64,000 nt of DNA. Source: Sanguinoderma infundibulare (taxonomy: Eukaryota; Basidiomycota; Agaricomycetes; Polyporales; Polyporaceae). Of this stretch, positions 1 to 11,814 are shown one piece after another. The number at the start of each line of letters is the position of its first letter. Position 1 is the stretch's first letter. The notes under the pieces are model-generated. The model worked only from the letters and a program-made list of their open reading frames with translations. It ran no database searches and was not told the origin of the DNA. Made by a program: the position numbers and the translations under genes. Location of the stretch: NCBI GenBank assembly GCA_032821775.1, contig JAVLRN010000005.1, forward strand, positions 2,108,001-2,172,000, written 5' to 3'.

Positions 1-1837
1 ACTGTCCCGTATCTGCCGCCAGGAAACAGCGCCCGTAAGCATTCAGGGCTGTCAAGAAGACGGGAAGCACTTACACGAGTAGCCCGAAGCCGGCAACCTG
101 AAGAAGGGAGATAGGCCACACAAGCACCTCCCAGCCAAGACCGAGAGAAATGATCCAGATGGTGATTGTCCTGCAGGTATCCGTCAAGCTGCGCACGGTC
201 GCAGAGACATGCCGCGTGAGGCTGAGACCGAAGAAGTTGAAGAGCGAGATGGAAATGGCGATGACTACTCCGGAGTGAAGCACCGAAGGCGTGTTAATCA
301 TCTGGTACCAACCACGCGGTAGGTCGAAGAAGGGCGAGACAGATGCGTAGCGTGCGAGAATCGGCATGGCAAGCACGATGCTGAGCGCGCCGAAGAAGCC
401 TTCGAGACCAACGGCGACCAACGGAGCGACGGTGTACCGAGCCATAATCTTCTCTGGGTGCGCAGTATGGGAATGAGCGAAAGGGGAGTGCGTGCATCAT
501 GAGATAAAAGACCGACCTTCGATGACGAACTGGGCGGCCGTGCTATGAGGAGCCGGTGTGATATGTACCGGAACAGGGAATAATGTGTCAGCAGATGGGC
601 CGAACGAGCGGTAGAACGGGAGAACAGCCGACAAATGAACCAAGGCGCAGATACGTACAAGATTTGGGCGAACGCTATGAAGAACACACCTGTAGAACAC
701 GGTCAGGTGATGCTCGAAGGCCGCGGGGCAAAAGGAGGGGGACGCACCGGCAAGGACTTTGGTAACTTCAGGCTCTTCTACAGGCTCCGAAGACGGAAAA
801 TCGTCGAAGGTGCTGACGTTTGGCTCTTTGACGGCGTCCTTGATCATAGACCCGCTAAGACCGACGAGGGAAACACCTGCCATTACGGTTACAAGGGATA
901 TCCATCTGCAGAACAAGCATGAGGATTCCGTCCGAAGGCAAGACGTCGAGCGTAAACGGGAAGCTTGATGGAGCAAAATAGGTGGGAAGGACGAAACTTA
1001 ACTGATAGAGCCAGAGACGCCTGCGAAGGAAGATGACGGAAAGTACACCGACAAAGAGAACGAGGGCGCCTCGGGTCATCTGATAGATCGAGACCGGGGC
1101 GTAGAGGAGGCCGACGTTCATTAACTGTATATGCGCATTGTGATGGAAGAGGCAAGTAGGACAGACGAGAGGATATCAAGCGAGTGACATGAGAAGATTG
1201 CGGCGGGCCAGGAGAAGGGTGTGCGTACCGTGGTACCTGTGAGATCGCATGCGGCAGGGAGCCACATAAGCAAGACCTTCCAGCCGTCGAGAGGAGCATG
1301 GGGGATCTCGGCCTTGGAGCCGGCGGCAGGGTCCTCGTCGGAATCGGCAGGAAGGACCAAAGGTTGCGACTGACGCTTGGCGTGTAGCCAGGAGTAGATG
1401 ACAGGAAGGAAGCCTGGTACAAGACACGTGTTGGCGGCGTTCAGAGCCATATGGGAGACCGGGCAAGAAGGACATACAAAGCATCTCTCCGACTAGTGCG
1501 GACGGTGACGGTGTCAGAACTAGGTGTACGCGTTGGACACGAGCAGAGGGGAGGACGCACGGAACATCTGCAGAGTCTGCCAGACTGGCTGTTCGTACAG
1601 GATACGCTTCGCGGGGTTATCGTCGTCGCAGTTCTCGACACATTGCATGTCCTGTGCAAGAAGATGAGAAGGAGGATGGGTGTGAACAACAGGGCGATGC
1701 GCACCTGCCACTTGCTCCATAGCGAGTTGCTGGAGCCCTGGGAAGGGTGAGTAGTGGCGAGGGGGACGAGGAGAGGAGAGACGGACGGTGATAAGCATGC
1801 CGGCGATGAGGATGGGGACATATAGCGAGGGGGGCAT
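1..1837 (-). CDS. SLC35F6-like drug/metabolite-superfamily transporter (3' end cut by window)
   Basis: Multi-pass membrane protein resembling the SLC35F6 branch of the nucleotide-sugar/drug-metabolite transporter superfamily; substrate unknown. The start at 1837 opens a hydrophobic helix (MPPSLYVPILIAGMLIT, exon 1787-1837). It continues into GSSNSLWSKWQ (1705-1737), DMQCVENC (1561-1651) and LGEMLC. After a further intron come CFLPVIYSW, the family-typical WLPAACDLTGTT and QMTRGALVLFVGVLSVIFL. Later exons carry VMAGVSLVGLSGSM, FIAFAQI, TAAQFVIE and EGFFGALSIVLAMP. The ATVRSLTDTCRTITIWIISL and LGWEVLVW motifs match the family's C-terminal helices. A donor after GFGLLV at about 73 leads to a last partial exon below 50. 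It shares a 308-bp divergent promoter with the arrestin-like gene. The family is secure from the order of motifs; the cargo is not. Confidence 0.85.
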
Positions 1838-2145
1838 GGCTGGTGGCTGCCGGTCGGTCGAGAGGCCTCGGAGTCGGCTTGGGCGAGGGAGCGTGGAGAG
1901 GCGTGGCCAGCGGCTAATTGGCGACGGTCGCGGGGACGCCAAGTCCGGGCGCCAATGGCAGGGCCGGATGGAAGGGTGCCGGGAAAGGAAGGCGATCGGG
2001 AAATAGATAATTAAGTAAATAATGGGGGACGAAGAAGGACGGGGAGAATTCTATTCTCTGGCTTGGATGGGATGTTGGTACGATCACCCAATGTTTGCCT
2101 ACTTATATCGTCCCCGCCCCCTCCGAAGCCTCCTCCCCCCTCCCC
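1838..2145. promoter_or_regulatory. Divergent promoter between transporter and arrestin-like gene
   Basis: This 308-bp gap separates the two start codons. It contains an AT-rich patch around 2005-2022 (aagtaaataatg) in otherwise GC-rich DNA, and a CCAAT-like acccaatg at about 2085-2092. No coding evidence was seen. The promoter role is inferred from gene orientation. Confidence 0.5.
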
Positions 2146-4377
2146 ATGGTCCACCTAGTCCTCTCCACAACGAGGGGCAACTCCGGCAACCGTTTCTTCC
2201 CCCACCAGGGCTACCTCGGCCTCACCCCCGTCCGCGTTGAAGGCAGTACGTGACACCCTCCGTTCCCCCTCTCCCCGAACTCATTCATATCCACCCCAGT
2301 CGTGCGCACAAAACTCGACGAGGATGGCAAGCCAATACCTGCAAAGTCCCTCTCTGTATCCGTCCGCTGCTACCAGTCCCGTCTCACCCGTTCCCGCTCT
2401 TTCCGTTCTACCCTCATCGTGGACCATACCGACGTCCTCTGGGTCAAGCCTCCGAATAAGGAGTATGGCGACGTAGGAGAGCTCGAGTTCCCCTTCAAAC
2501 TCACCCTACCAAAACGAACCCCCGGCTTCAGCACCGCAAACTATCAGGACTACCGCGTCTTCTGGCGTTTGGAAGCGAGTAAGTCACCGCACTACATGTC
2601 ACGCCTCCACCCCATCTCCCATCTGCCATAACATTTAATTTATTCATCTCATCTGTCTTCTCGCCCTCTCTTCCAAGTCCTTGACCATGCGCCTATCCCA
2701 AGCATCGGCTCCCGCCTCGTTCGCTATTGTGATCTCGCCCTCATACGCTACGACCTCCCGCCCTCATTACATCCTTCGCCACCCCAACACTCCTTGCACC
2801 GCCAGACGAACAAGCCCCGTGCACCCGTGGTCCGCTACACTGTCACCGCCCCTTCTAATCCGGTAGGACCATCCGATACCATACACGCGACCCTCCTTCT
2901 CCAGCCAGTAGATTCAGGCGTCGCTGTCCGGAGCGCAACTGTCTCAATAGAGCGTCGAATAGAGCTTCACAGCATCCCCGCGGCTCCCACCCCACTTATT
3001 ACTGCAGGCATCAACCACGCCGCCGCTCCTTCCGCTTCCCCAGTCACCATCGTCTCCCCCGCTTCCCCGTCCCCTCCAAGTTCAACGAATTCCGACGAGG
3101 ACGCTACGACCCCGACAACCCCTCGTTTCAGCCGTGGTTCCCAGCCTAATCTACAATCACCGTATAGCCCTGGTCCGCCCGGTTCTAGTCAAGCAACCTT
3201 CGACTCCGTGGCCACTATGGTCTCCAGTTCGTCCACTTTCCCCCTCCTATCACCGTCCTCCACGAGTTCCAGCGGTTCTTCTTCCCCCATTCCTATTCCC
3301 CGAATATCCTCATCATCGCGGCCGCCACCCTCCCCTTCCTCATCCTCCTTATCCGCGTCACCTGTTGTTTCTTCTCTTCCTCCAACCAACGACGACATTC
3401 TCAAAACGCTAACCATGACATTGACTACAGCCGATGTCAACTCCTTCGCTTGCGACTCTTCCGGCATGTGGGCCAAGTCTGTCACGCTTCAGTGGCCGGA
3501 GCAACGCAGCAACTCCCGCTGGGCCGTCGGAGAAACCATGCAGAGCGAATTCGCGTCGGTCCGCTTCTACGTACGCACCAAAGTTACTGTCACCGGTCCG
3601 GGTGGATCGGAAACGCTCGACCTTGACCCGCGCGAGATCATTGTCGTCCCGACGAGCGAGACGGACCGCAAGGTTGCCATGGAGAAGTGGGCTGAGCAGA
3701 AGGAGCAGTCGCTTCGGAGCAAGAGCAAGAGCCCTTGGCGAAGGCGAGGCGAGGACGGTGCTAGCGCGGACCCCGCGAAGACCAACAGCCATGGACTGCC
3801 GTCCCCTCCGCAGACCCCCGCGCAGTCGAGCGAAATGGGCGAGCATCGCAAGTCCTACTCCACGACCGAGCCCGAGCGCAAACCCCGCAAGATGGCGCCG
3901 CGGAGACCCCATACGTCCGCGGGTCCGAGCGACAAGTCGAGCCTGTCTTTCTCTGCAAACCCTGCGACGGATAGGAGGCGCTCCAACCGCGACCAGGCCG
4001 AACCCATGTCGCACACATCTAGTCATGATTCTGCGTCGAGCTCGCATAGCCAAAGCTCCGCGAATCAGAGATTCAGGGAGAGCGGCCTGGGAGAGAACAT
4101 GCTGTGCGCGATGGACAAAGTCCGCGGGAAATCGCGCGCATTACGAGAGGATGGGAAGCGGGAGAGAGAAGTCGAGGATGATGGGCGGGATGACGGGAGG
4201 GAACGGCGAGAAAAGGTCAAGGCAAAGACTTCGCGCTTGGGTCTTCGGCTGGGACCTCCTATGGACGAAGTGCGCGCGTGGGAGGAAGAGCTCGCGCGCA
4301 TAGAGTCGCAGTCACGGCGGAGTAGCGTGGGCATGCTGGGGCTGTTTGGCATGACGCGCAAGCGTACAGGGAGGTAG
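2146..4377 (+). CDS. Arrestin-like (alpha-arrestin type) protein, 692 aa
   Basis: Three exons (2146-2245, 2300-2578, 2678-4377) sum to 2,079 nt, giving 692 aa. The N-terminal third has the arrestin layout: GYLGLTPVRVEG, then SLSVSVRCYQSRL, ELEFPFKLTLP and YRVFWRLEA, followed by VVRYTVTAP. This matches the arrestin-N beta-sandwich pattern seen in fungal adaptors that recruit ubiquitin ligase to plasma-membrane proteins. A long Ser/Pro/Thr-rich insert (about residues 195-330) splits the fold before a second beta-rich segment (ANSFACDSSGMWAKSVTLQW). The last roughly 200 residues are basic and Ser-rich and end in MTRKRTGR. No clear PPxY motif was noticed, so the ubiquitin-ligase link is unproven. 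The start ATG is the first in frame and joins the exons without stops. Confidence 0.75.
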
Positions 4378-7300
4378 CGGCTCGTTTCGCCCGGCCTTCT
4401 CGCCTCGTTCTGCCTTCCCTTTGGCGACATTTCCTCGACGTTCTCAAACCGGACACGACCTTGGCATGCGTCTGACAACCTCCCGTTCACCCTCCCTCTT
4501 CCGGTCTCTTCACTCGTCCGTCTTTCGACCCCCGATCCGCCTGCTGTTTCGGCTTTTCGTTTGTTCAGCCACCTTCTAGTGCATGCTGTCTGCTTCGCAT
4601 CGGGTAGGGCGGTCGCCCTCGCTTTCAGTGTTCGTTCGTTCTTCCGCTTGTTCGTTCTCATGTTGTCGTTACCATTCGTTGTTCTCTCTTTCGACACGGT
4701 TGCGCGAGTCGTTGACCCGGTCTCTCATCTCCGCACCGTGTCCGCACTTGGTCTTCGCTTCTTGCACATGCATCACGTCCTTCTGAACACGCACCACATC
4801 CCGTCTGCACACAAGCATCTTCGATACCGTAATATCTGTCGATAGTCGTTACGCCTTGCTCGCTTTCCTCGTCGCCGCTAACCAACCTGTGCCCTATTCC
4901 GAGCCCACATCATTCTTCCTCCCCCATCCAACATACGCCTGCCACTACGCCACGACTGCACCCCTTCAGACCCCTTCGAATTCCATGCACCCCTCGCGCG
5001 TCTCGCCCTCTGTGCTCAATCGCCCGAGGCATGCATCCGTGGCGCGTGCGTGGGGTGATTCATCTGACCATACGTGTTTGTAGTCTATCGATCGCGCCCT
5101 AATTCTCGCAAGCATGTATGAATGTACGTAGTCTCATCGACCGCTTGCCCCGTTCCGCACTCATTGACATGTATTTCGTAGTATAGTCCCCGGATGCACT
5201 TGCCACAGATAACTTATGTACTTCCGCCTCACCATTTTCCTCGATATCCAATTGGATCCTGTCATGAATGCCTTGACCATCCCTGACCGCGACTAATAGC
5301 ACTGCGGGCGGCGCGCTGTGTCATCTTCCCCGCGTGTTGTGTCCGATGGAGGCGGCGGGAAGGAGCGGGTGGGGGTGCATCTGACACTGACCGTGATTCC
5401 TCGCGCAGCGTTGCGACGGGCTGACGTGCGGGGGACGCTGGGAGCGAGTTCTCGATTGTCAGATCTCCGGCCGTCGTCCCCCGACCCGTCGCGAATCCGC
5501 CCAATCTGGCTTCTCGCCCGCACGGCGCGGCTTCTCGCGTCGCGCGTGCCGCCGGCCCCGCGCCTTCTCGCTCTTCTGAACCGCAACGTGGTCGTCTTTC
5601 TCGCGCCGGGTTCCCATTCTTCGCCGCAGATCATGTCCCGGATGCGATTTCACAGAGCCTGGTCGGTGCGTCTTTTGCGAATGCGAGACAGCTGCTGACA
5701 CCCGCACAGTAAACGTCTACGAATGTCGGATGCCAGGCCTCACTGGGCATGGAATCGTCCATGCGCATCGTGTGGCGCTCCCCCGCCCCCCCCCGCACAC
5801 ATCCGAGGCTAGGCCGTCTTTGGACAGTCGTCTTTAGGAAAGACGGTCTCGAGCTTCGCGGACAACCTTCCGCTCGTTCGGTTCCCGGCCTCGCGATCGC
5901 GATCGCGGTCATGAGCAAATTTCTTGCGTCCACCAGCCTTGTCTCACCAACCTTACCACGTCCCGACGCTCTTCAAGGCGCAACGAGCGAAGATGGGACT
6001 TCGGGGCGTACGGCGTCAGCCGTGACGCAAATGACACGCAGAGAAGATGCATATGGAGGGTGCGACCCTCGTCGTTAGGGTATGTATGTAATCCTACGCT
6101 ACTGTCACTAGTGCTAGTCTCCACGGCGCGTGTTTCGTATTGCACCCTCCTACCCTCTCAGCGGTGATTGAGCGGCGGGGCCACAGCGTTCTCAGCCTTG
6201 ATCCTGGGAAGCCTCAACGCGTGCAGCCTTGCGAAGATGGAGAGGAATCTGCACGCGACGTCACGTTGGTCCTGCCGCTGCCGCCTGCGTTGTGTGGGGC
6301 CCCGTCGGAGTCGTGCGCAGTGGCACGCCAAGATGACAGCCCTGCGAGTAGCTCGAGCCTGCAGGGTTCAGGGATACGGAGCAGGTGCTCGACCCTAGGA
6401 CCCTTCCACATGCACGTTGGGCTTCCCGGCGGTCGGGGTAGGTGATCATGAGTCCCCGCGCCCCATTGACATGTTCTTGTCTCTGGGTGAAACATTTAGC
6501 GGAGCGGCGAAGGGCGGCTTGGCCGCTGAGGCCGAAGACTCGAGTCTAATACGATTACGAGCAGAAACGCGCGCGCAAGCAGTGGGTTCGTGAACTCTAA
6601 ACACAGTGTTGGTGCCATTCGAGCGTTGCGCGGAGGTGAGATGCAGCCCGATGGGCGCACCGCTGCCAATTGGGAACCCCAGCTTCCCACCAGTCCCGCC
6701 GGTCCCGATACGACGAGCGGCGAAATGCGAGATGGTGAGCGCGATGAGATGGCCGGACGAGATACTTATCTGCCACCAATTTGGCTTGCGATGATGATCC
6801 ATATGTAATGAGCGGAAGCGCATTGGCGGCCCGATGTCCGAGCTGGGCCAGAGGCGATGCTATTCCGGTTGATCGTTCACCATTCTGTGAAAGAACAGGA
6901 GCGGCGCGGAAGATAAATCCTGTAAGCTCGTCTTCAACGGTGCCACCAGATATCTCAAAGGACCCTGAAGTGGAGGATGTCTTCAGTGGCCAAAGAGCGT
7001 TCGTTATGACTCACGCGCTCACGGGCGGGGGGCAGTGTGCGGCGTTGAACATTGATAGGTGGCTGCTGACCAAAGAGGATATCTTGGGCAAAGCAGCAGC
7101 GCATGGAGTAACTTGAAGTATCGCTGCGGCTATTACGAGGACGAACACAATGAATTAACTTGCCACCGCAAAAAGAGAGCAACCGGTCCAGAGTCCAGAC
7201 GGTGGTCCAGCTTGACCGTCCGTGATCCTTGACCAAGAGCCGAACTCGAGGTCGCAGCGCGCGCAGAAAGCCTTCTTTCAGTCACTTGTGCATCGGTACG

Positions 7301-9753
7301 TACTGCCTTACCCCTTATGGCATCTTCTATTGTCGTGCGAGTTGCTTGGCGGCAGATCAACCACGCTGCGGCGTTTCTCTCCCCTTTCCAGCAGTTCCTT
7401 CTCACATTCCGAAGGTCCTCGACTGTGGGCCTGCTACGCCTGTTGATTGAACATGAGCATGTGTTCGAAACAGCGAAGTTCAGACCGACGAGGCGGTGTG
7501 CGTTTGAATGTGCTCGGACATTCTCACTCAGAGGTGTTCGCCCACGATTCATTAGTGGCCGGCCCGCAGCGCTACCGTCATGCCGCCTGCCGCTAACCTA
7601 CCGGTACCCTCTTATCTGCTGCCATCGACCAGGACCTCGCGGGAAGCTACACGGTCTGTCTGACGTCGCCGGCGGCAGCGCATTCAATTACCGGCGATTC
7701 GTACCCAGCAAGCAGGGATGCCACGTCGTCTGTCTTTCTTCTCGACCGGACAGCCGCCGACTGGTAACCCATAAGCGGCCGCTCGGGACCCGCCCTTACG
7801 GCTGCGCGGTACCGACGGCATGTAGTTCCACACGCCCAGAACGTTCCGAGCGGCACACCGAACTCTGCTTCTTGTCTCCGTCGGTCATAGATCGATACCG
7901 TCTAGTACCGCGCGCCCGTGCCGGTGCGCCCGCCGCCGGCATGGCCAGCCTACCGCCTTTGGGATTCCTCGGGGCCAGTACTTACCTATACATTCGCCCG
8001 GCTTCCTCTGCGGCGTGGCCAATGGCGGCGACGATGACCGCCAATCCTTATCCGGACTTTCGAGATATGCGGCCGAGGATAGGCGATAGTTCATTTAAAC
8101 CTAGGTTTGTTATCCCACAGATAAAGTTGCCCGCAGCATACATGTTCGATTGATGGACTGTGGAAGGAGACCTAGGCCCCGGATAACCTCGACATCTGTG
8201 CGTTATCCGACTTCTTCGTGAACTGTATGCGATAGAGTGTCGCTGGTAAGCCTAGGCTGCCATCCAGTGCCACAACTCCCGCTCGAGGCCTCCTCTGAAG
8301 AGATGTGAATGAAGTCGTTCACGATCAGAGTAACGGCGCTGCGTCATATGTCTTCCGATGCGGGCGGAGATGGTCGCGGAGCCAGACACACTACTACCGT
8401 CCACAGATATCTCCAACGAGGGCCGCCCGCGTCGGCGCAAGGGAACTACCGCCTGACTACTGTATATTGCCAAGCTTTTCCCTCATCGAAGAAATGCTGG
8501 TTAGCGCGTTGGTGGTACACTCGCGATCGCTTGAATGACCCCGCCAAATATAATGTACTGTAGATCAAACAACCTCCCCCGAAAAGCTCTTCAAGAAAAT
8601 GTTTATCATGTGGACCCGCGCGATCGCGTTTCGACGCAGCATACGCGTCTTCTGTCCGCATATTCGACTCGTCCAGCTCGATCCACGCCTATCCCATGAC
8701 CAGCGCAGGGGATCTCGGTTGAGAATGCTTCGGCCGGCCCGCAAGGAAGGCCAGTTGTGCGCCACGTTCACAAGCCTGAGGCCAAGTACTGGGCCCGAAG
8801 CGGGGAAGGTTTTTGAGACGAAAGGCCGTCGAGACGCCCCGCCAAGCAGAAGCAGGCCGCGTGGCTAGCTTCCTCTGCGCTTCGTTCCCCCCCCTGTGGC
8901 GAGAAGTGCGCGATATTGCTCCCGCCCGGATGAATGTTTGGTGTGCAGAGGGTGAACGGTACGGGTATGTCGATATCCTGAAATGAGACCCGCGATGCGG
9001 CGCCGCCAAAACACCTCGTCAATTCAGTCTGAGTCCATCTGACACGCAACTGGCCGCCGGCCTTGGTTAGGCGGCTCTGAATTGTGTGCGTTGTTCGTAC
9101 GCCGACTATCGTCGCCTGATTCGTCTCGTGCGCTGATTTTTTCGGCGGGCCACATCTGGCCCTCCAGGGGACTTGGGAACGCATGCCGGCAGTACGAGAT
9201 GGTATTGTTCACGATTTGGAAACATTCCAGCCGCTACATCGGCCTGAGAGCGAACGAAAGAATCGCGAACTGCTGGTGCAGGGATCTTGCCAGGCGTTCT
9301 CGAACGTGCGGCTTTCTTCTCCTTTTGGTCTCGCTCGCCTCCTGCAGTGGATCATGCGGCCCATCTGCGGCGCATTCCATCTCATACGAAGCTTGTATGT
9401 GAAACACCACTTACATCTGTACGAGAGGTCGATGTTGCTCGTCCGTAGGGGTTTTCATGACATCCGGTCAATTGGCGCCTTCTGTGGCGTTAACCATCAC
9501 TACTTCCCACATCGCATGAGAGACCAGAAAGCCAGTCTGGAATCGTAGCTCCTGCTTCAAGATGCACCCCGTGCCGAATCGTCCCAAGAAGTACGACGAT
9601 CCGCCTTTCAGCCCGTTATGTCAATCAGCAGAAGCATGGCCAATGCCCAAAGTTGGTACCCACGTCAATTGACAAGATGATGTCGCCGGCGATAAAATAG
9701 CGGCAAGCGAGAGTGCTCCGGGTCCGGGGGTTGACCGTAACCTGACGTGCGAT
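4378..9753. other. 5.4-kb gene-poor interval between convergent genes
   Basis: No open frame here resembles a protein family I know, and none assembles into spliced exons with conserved motifs. The longest continuous frame (7317-8153, +, 278 codons) starts in ordinary sequence and has Arg/Pro/Ser-rich composition typical of chance frames in GC-rich DNA. A minus-strand frame at 6446-6823 is less random-looking but unrecognised. A short palindromic tract (gcgatcgcgatcgc) lies near 5893. The left part should hold the 3' UTR of the arrestin-like gene. Confidence 0.5.
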
Positions 9754-11483
9754 TTAGGGCAGAGGTGCGGGAAGCACCCGCTCGATCTCGTCCTCGGATT
9801 CATCGTCGCTGTCGGCTTCCCGCTCCGTGTCTTCGCGGGTAAGAGCCTCGAGCTCCTCCAGGTCCCACCCGAGCATGCTCTTTTCCATGCGGAGGGACTT
9901 CGCAGCATCTGCTAACCTTGATAGCATCTCCTCGCTGGAAACGCAAGTCAGCTTTCCCGTCTGAGCTGATGCGAGTACAAGGACGAGCTTACCTGGCATA
10001 GGCTAGCGTCCACACAGAGAAGTCGTCCACCCATATCTTGCTGTAAACGTAATACACCTCGTGGTGGTCTAAGATGTCCTTCATCTCGAGCAGGCACCGC
10101 GCCACGACCCGCTTACCGCGCGCGAGTATCGCTGCAACGTCCGCGCGGCACGCTTCCACGAGCGCAAAGGACCGATACAATGGGAATGAAAGGGCGCGCC
10201 GATAGGATGCGGTGAACACAGATGAGAGCTGGGCCTCCGCGAACGCGTCCGAGGCCGCAGACCGCGACTGCGCCTGATCATAGGGTGCCGGATCGAGGGC
10301 GGAGAACGCTGGCGTGAGAGAGGCGAGCGTCCAAGCGCTCTCCGGCGTCGGGTCATGCTGCGTGGTGCGCGCCTCGTACGCGTACGAGAATAGGAGCGTG
10401 AGTAACGTCAGGTAGAGGGTGTGTGTCTGCGCCGGCGTGCATAGGTCTGTTGATGGAACGTCAGAAGGTTGTTCGAACAAGGATGTCCTTTCGGGGGAAC
10501 GCACACTCCTTTCGGGGAAGGCGCAACATTAGGAGATTTTCTTTCTCGGTGTACTGGAAGTCCTCGGGTGGGGACATAAGGTGGGGATTCCGCCACGCGA
10601 TGATGGCCCGGATGTATTCATCGTCGGCATAGTCAGCCCTGGGCAAAACATTCGTGATCAGCACCAGAAAACGATGCGACGAGCGGCGACTTACAGGTAG
10701 TGTTCTTCATCCCACTTCTCATCCTCGTGCTTGAGACGTCTTCGGCGGCGCTCTTCGGGCGTACTTGTTTCCGCGTCCGCGCGCAGCTCGTTGACTTCGT
10801 TCTCGGTATGTTCCACATGCCTGAAGTACCCGGAGTACATATTCAAGAAGCCGTAGCGCTGCTCAGCGCTTGTCTGCAACGGCGGTAAGGCGGCCGGAAC
10901 AGATTGTGGCAACTGCCAGTCGTTCTCAGCAGCTAGAAGGGCGGTATTTTCCATGTGGACTTCAGGCGAGAACGAGGGAACGAAGCGTACCTTGCAAGAT
11001 TTCGCGTTGTTCCAACGTCAGCTCTTGCGTTCGTCCAGCGAGATCGTGCACATCGTCATCTTGCGATGACTCTTGTGAATCCAGAACCTCTATCACCGGT
11101 TGGGTCTGTACTTCCTTGGGCGGCCGTGGCGCGAGGAGCTTAGCTAGGAGGTCGAGGTCCTTGAAGTCCTGTCCTGGTACTTCTTTGGTAAGCGTTACCG
11201 TCAGATATCCGGTACTCGGGTCATAGACCGCTGATGAGGCGTCATCTTCGACGAGCGGGTGCGAGAAGTTGAGGCGTAGGAAATACGGGTTGATGTGGAC
11301 GCTAAAGAGCGTGTCGTCGAGGTTGATCTCGACATCCGACGCCTACTTCCGTCGCGAAAATTTTCAACTCCATCGCTGAAACGCAGAGCGCGAAGAATGG
11401 CGACTTACTCGCACGGAGGGGCAGTATATGCTGATGATCACCGACTTTTCTGTCTGCGAGCACGAAAAGCGGGGTGTGATCAT
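9754..11483 (-). CDS. SHQ1: SHQ1, H/ACA snoRNP assembly chaperone, 477 aa
   Basis: Shq1 binds the pseudouridine synthase Cbf5/dyskerin before H/ACA snoRNP and telomerase RNA assembly. Six exons (11409-11483, 10991-11342, 10695-10932, 10505-10638, 9993-10446, 9754-9934) sum to 1,434 nt. The N-terminus is a CS/Hsp20-type domain: MITPRFSCSQTEKSVIISIY, then ASDVEINLDDTLFSVHINPY with YFLRLNF. The helical Shq1 domain follows, with RALSFPLYRSFALVEACRAD, then GKRVVARCLLEMKDILDH and VYYVYSKIWVDD. The C-terminus is acidic (DSDDESEDEIE), as in the family. A tighter 31-nt version of intron 2 would also keep the frame, but a 58-nt intron ending in TTCTAG at 10933-10934 is more normal. It is divergently paired with TRP2. 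Confidence 0.93.
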
Positions 11484-11814
11484 GGTGGTTTGGGAGAGTG
11501 TTGTGCGGGGTACGGGCGCTCCGTCGCGGGATATGTGGCAGTCGTCCGAAGTCGCGGATTAGGTCGTATCGCCGCGGTTGCTAGTAGTCTGCTCCGATGA
11601 GGTCGCGACCGACTGCCAGGAGGTTGGTCAACTATGAAAGCCGTGCGCGGAATCGGAAGTGAGACGAGGACGAGGGCGCATGCCGATAGCAGTCGCGCGA
11701 GGTGATCATGACTCGCATTTCTCCGGGGCTACATCCCGCGCTGTGAAGTATATAGCTCTTCCGCCCGACGCTCATCACGTTCACGACCGCCTGGCCACGC
11801 TACACCCTCTAGAC
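11484..11814. promoter_or_regulatory. Divergent SHQ1/TRP2 promoter
   Basis: This 331-bp interval separates the two start codons. It contains tgactcg at about 11708-11714, one base from the Gcn4/CPC1-type consensus TGACTCA expected for amino-acid biosynthesis genes, and an AT-containing patch tatatagctc near 11749. Regulatory use is inference. Confidence 0.4.

Noticed and set aside
7317..8153. 278-codon open frame on the + strand
   Set aside because: Arg/Pro/Ser/Cys-heavy composition, no family motif, no coherent splice partners. Long chance frames are common in DNA of this GC content.
10960..10990. 31-nt intron in SHQ1
   Set aside because: It keeps the frame but is below the normal lower size limit. 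The alternative acceptor TTCTAG gives a 58-nt intron, also in frame, and is preferred.
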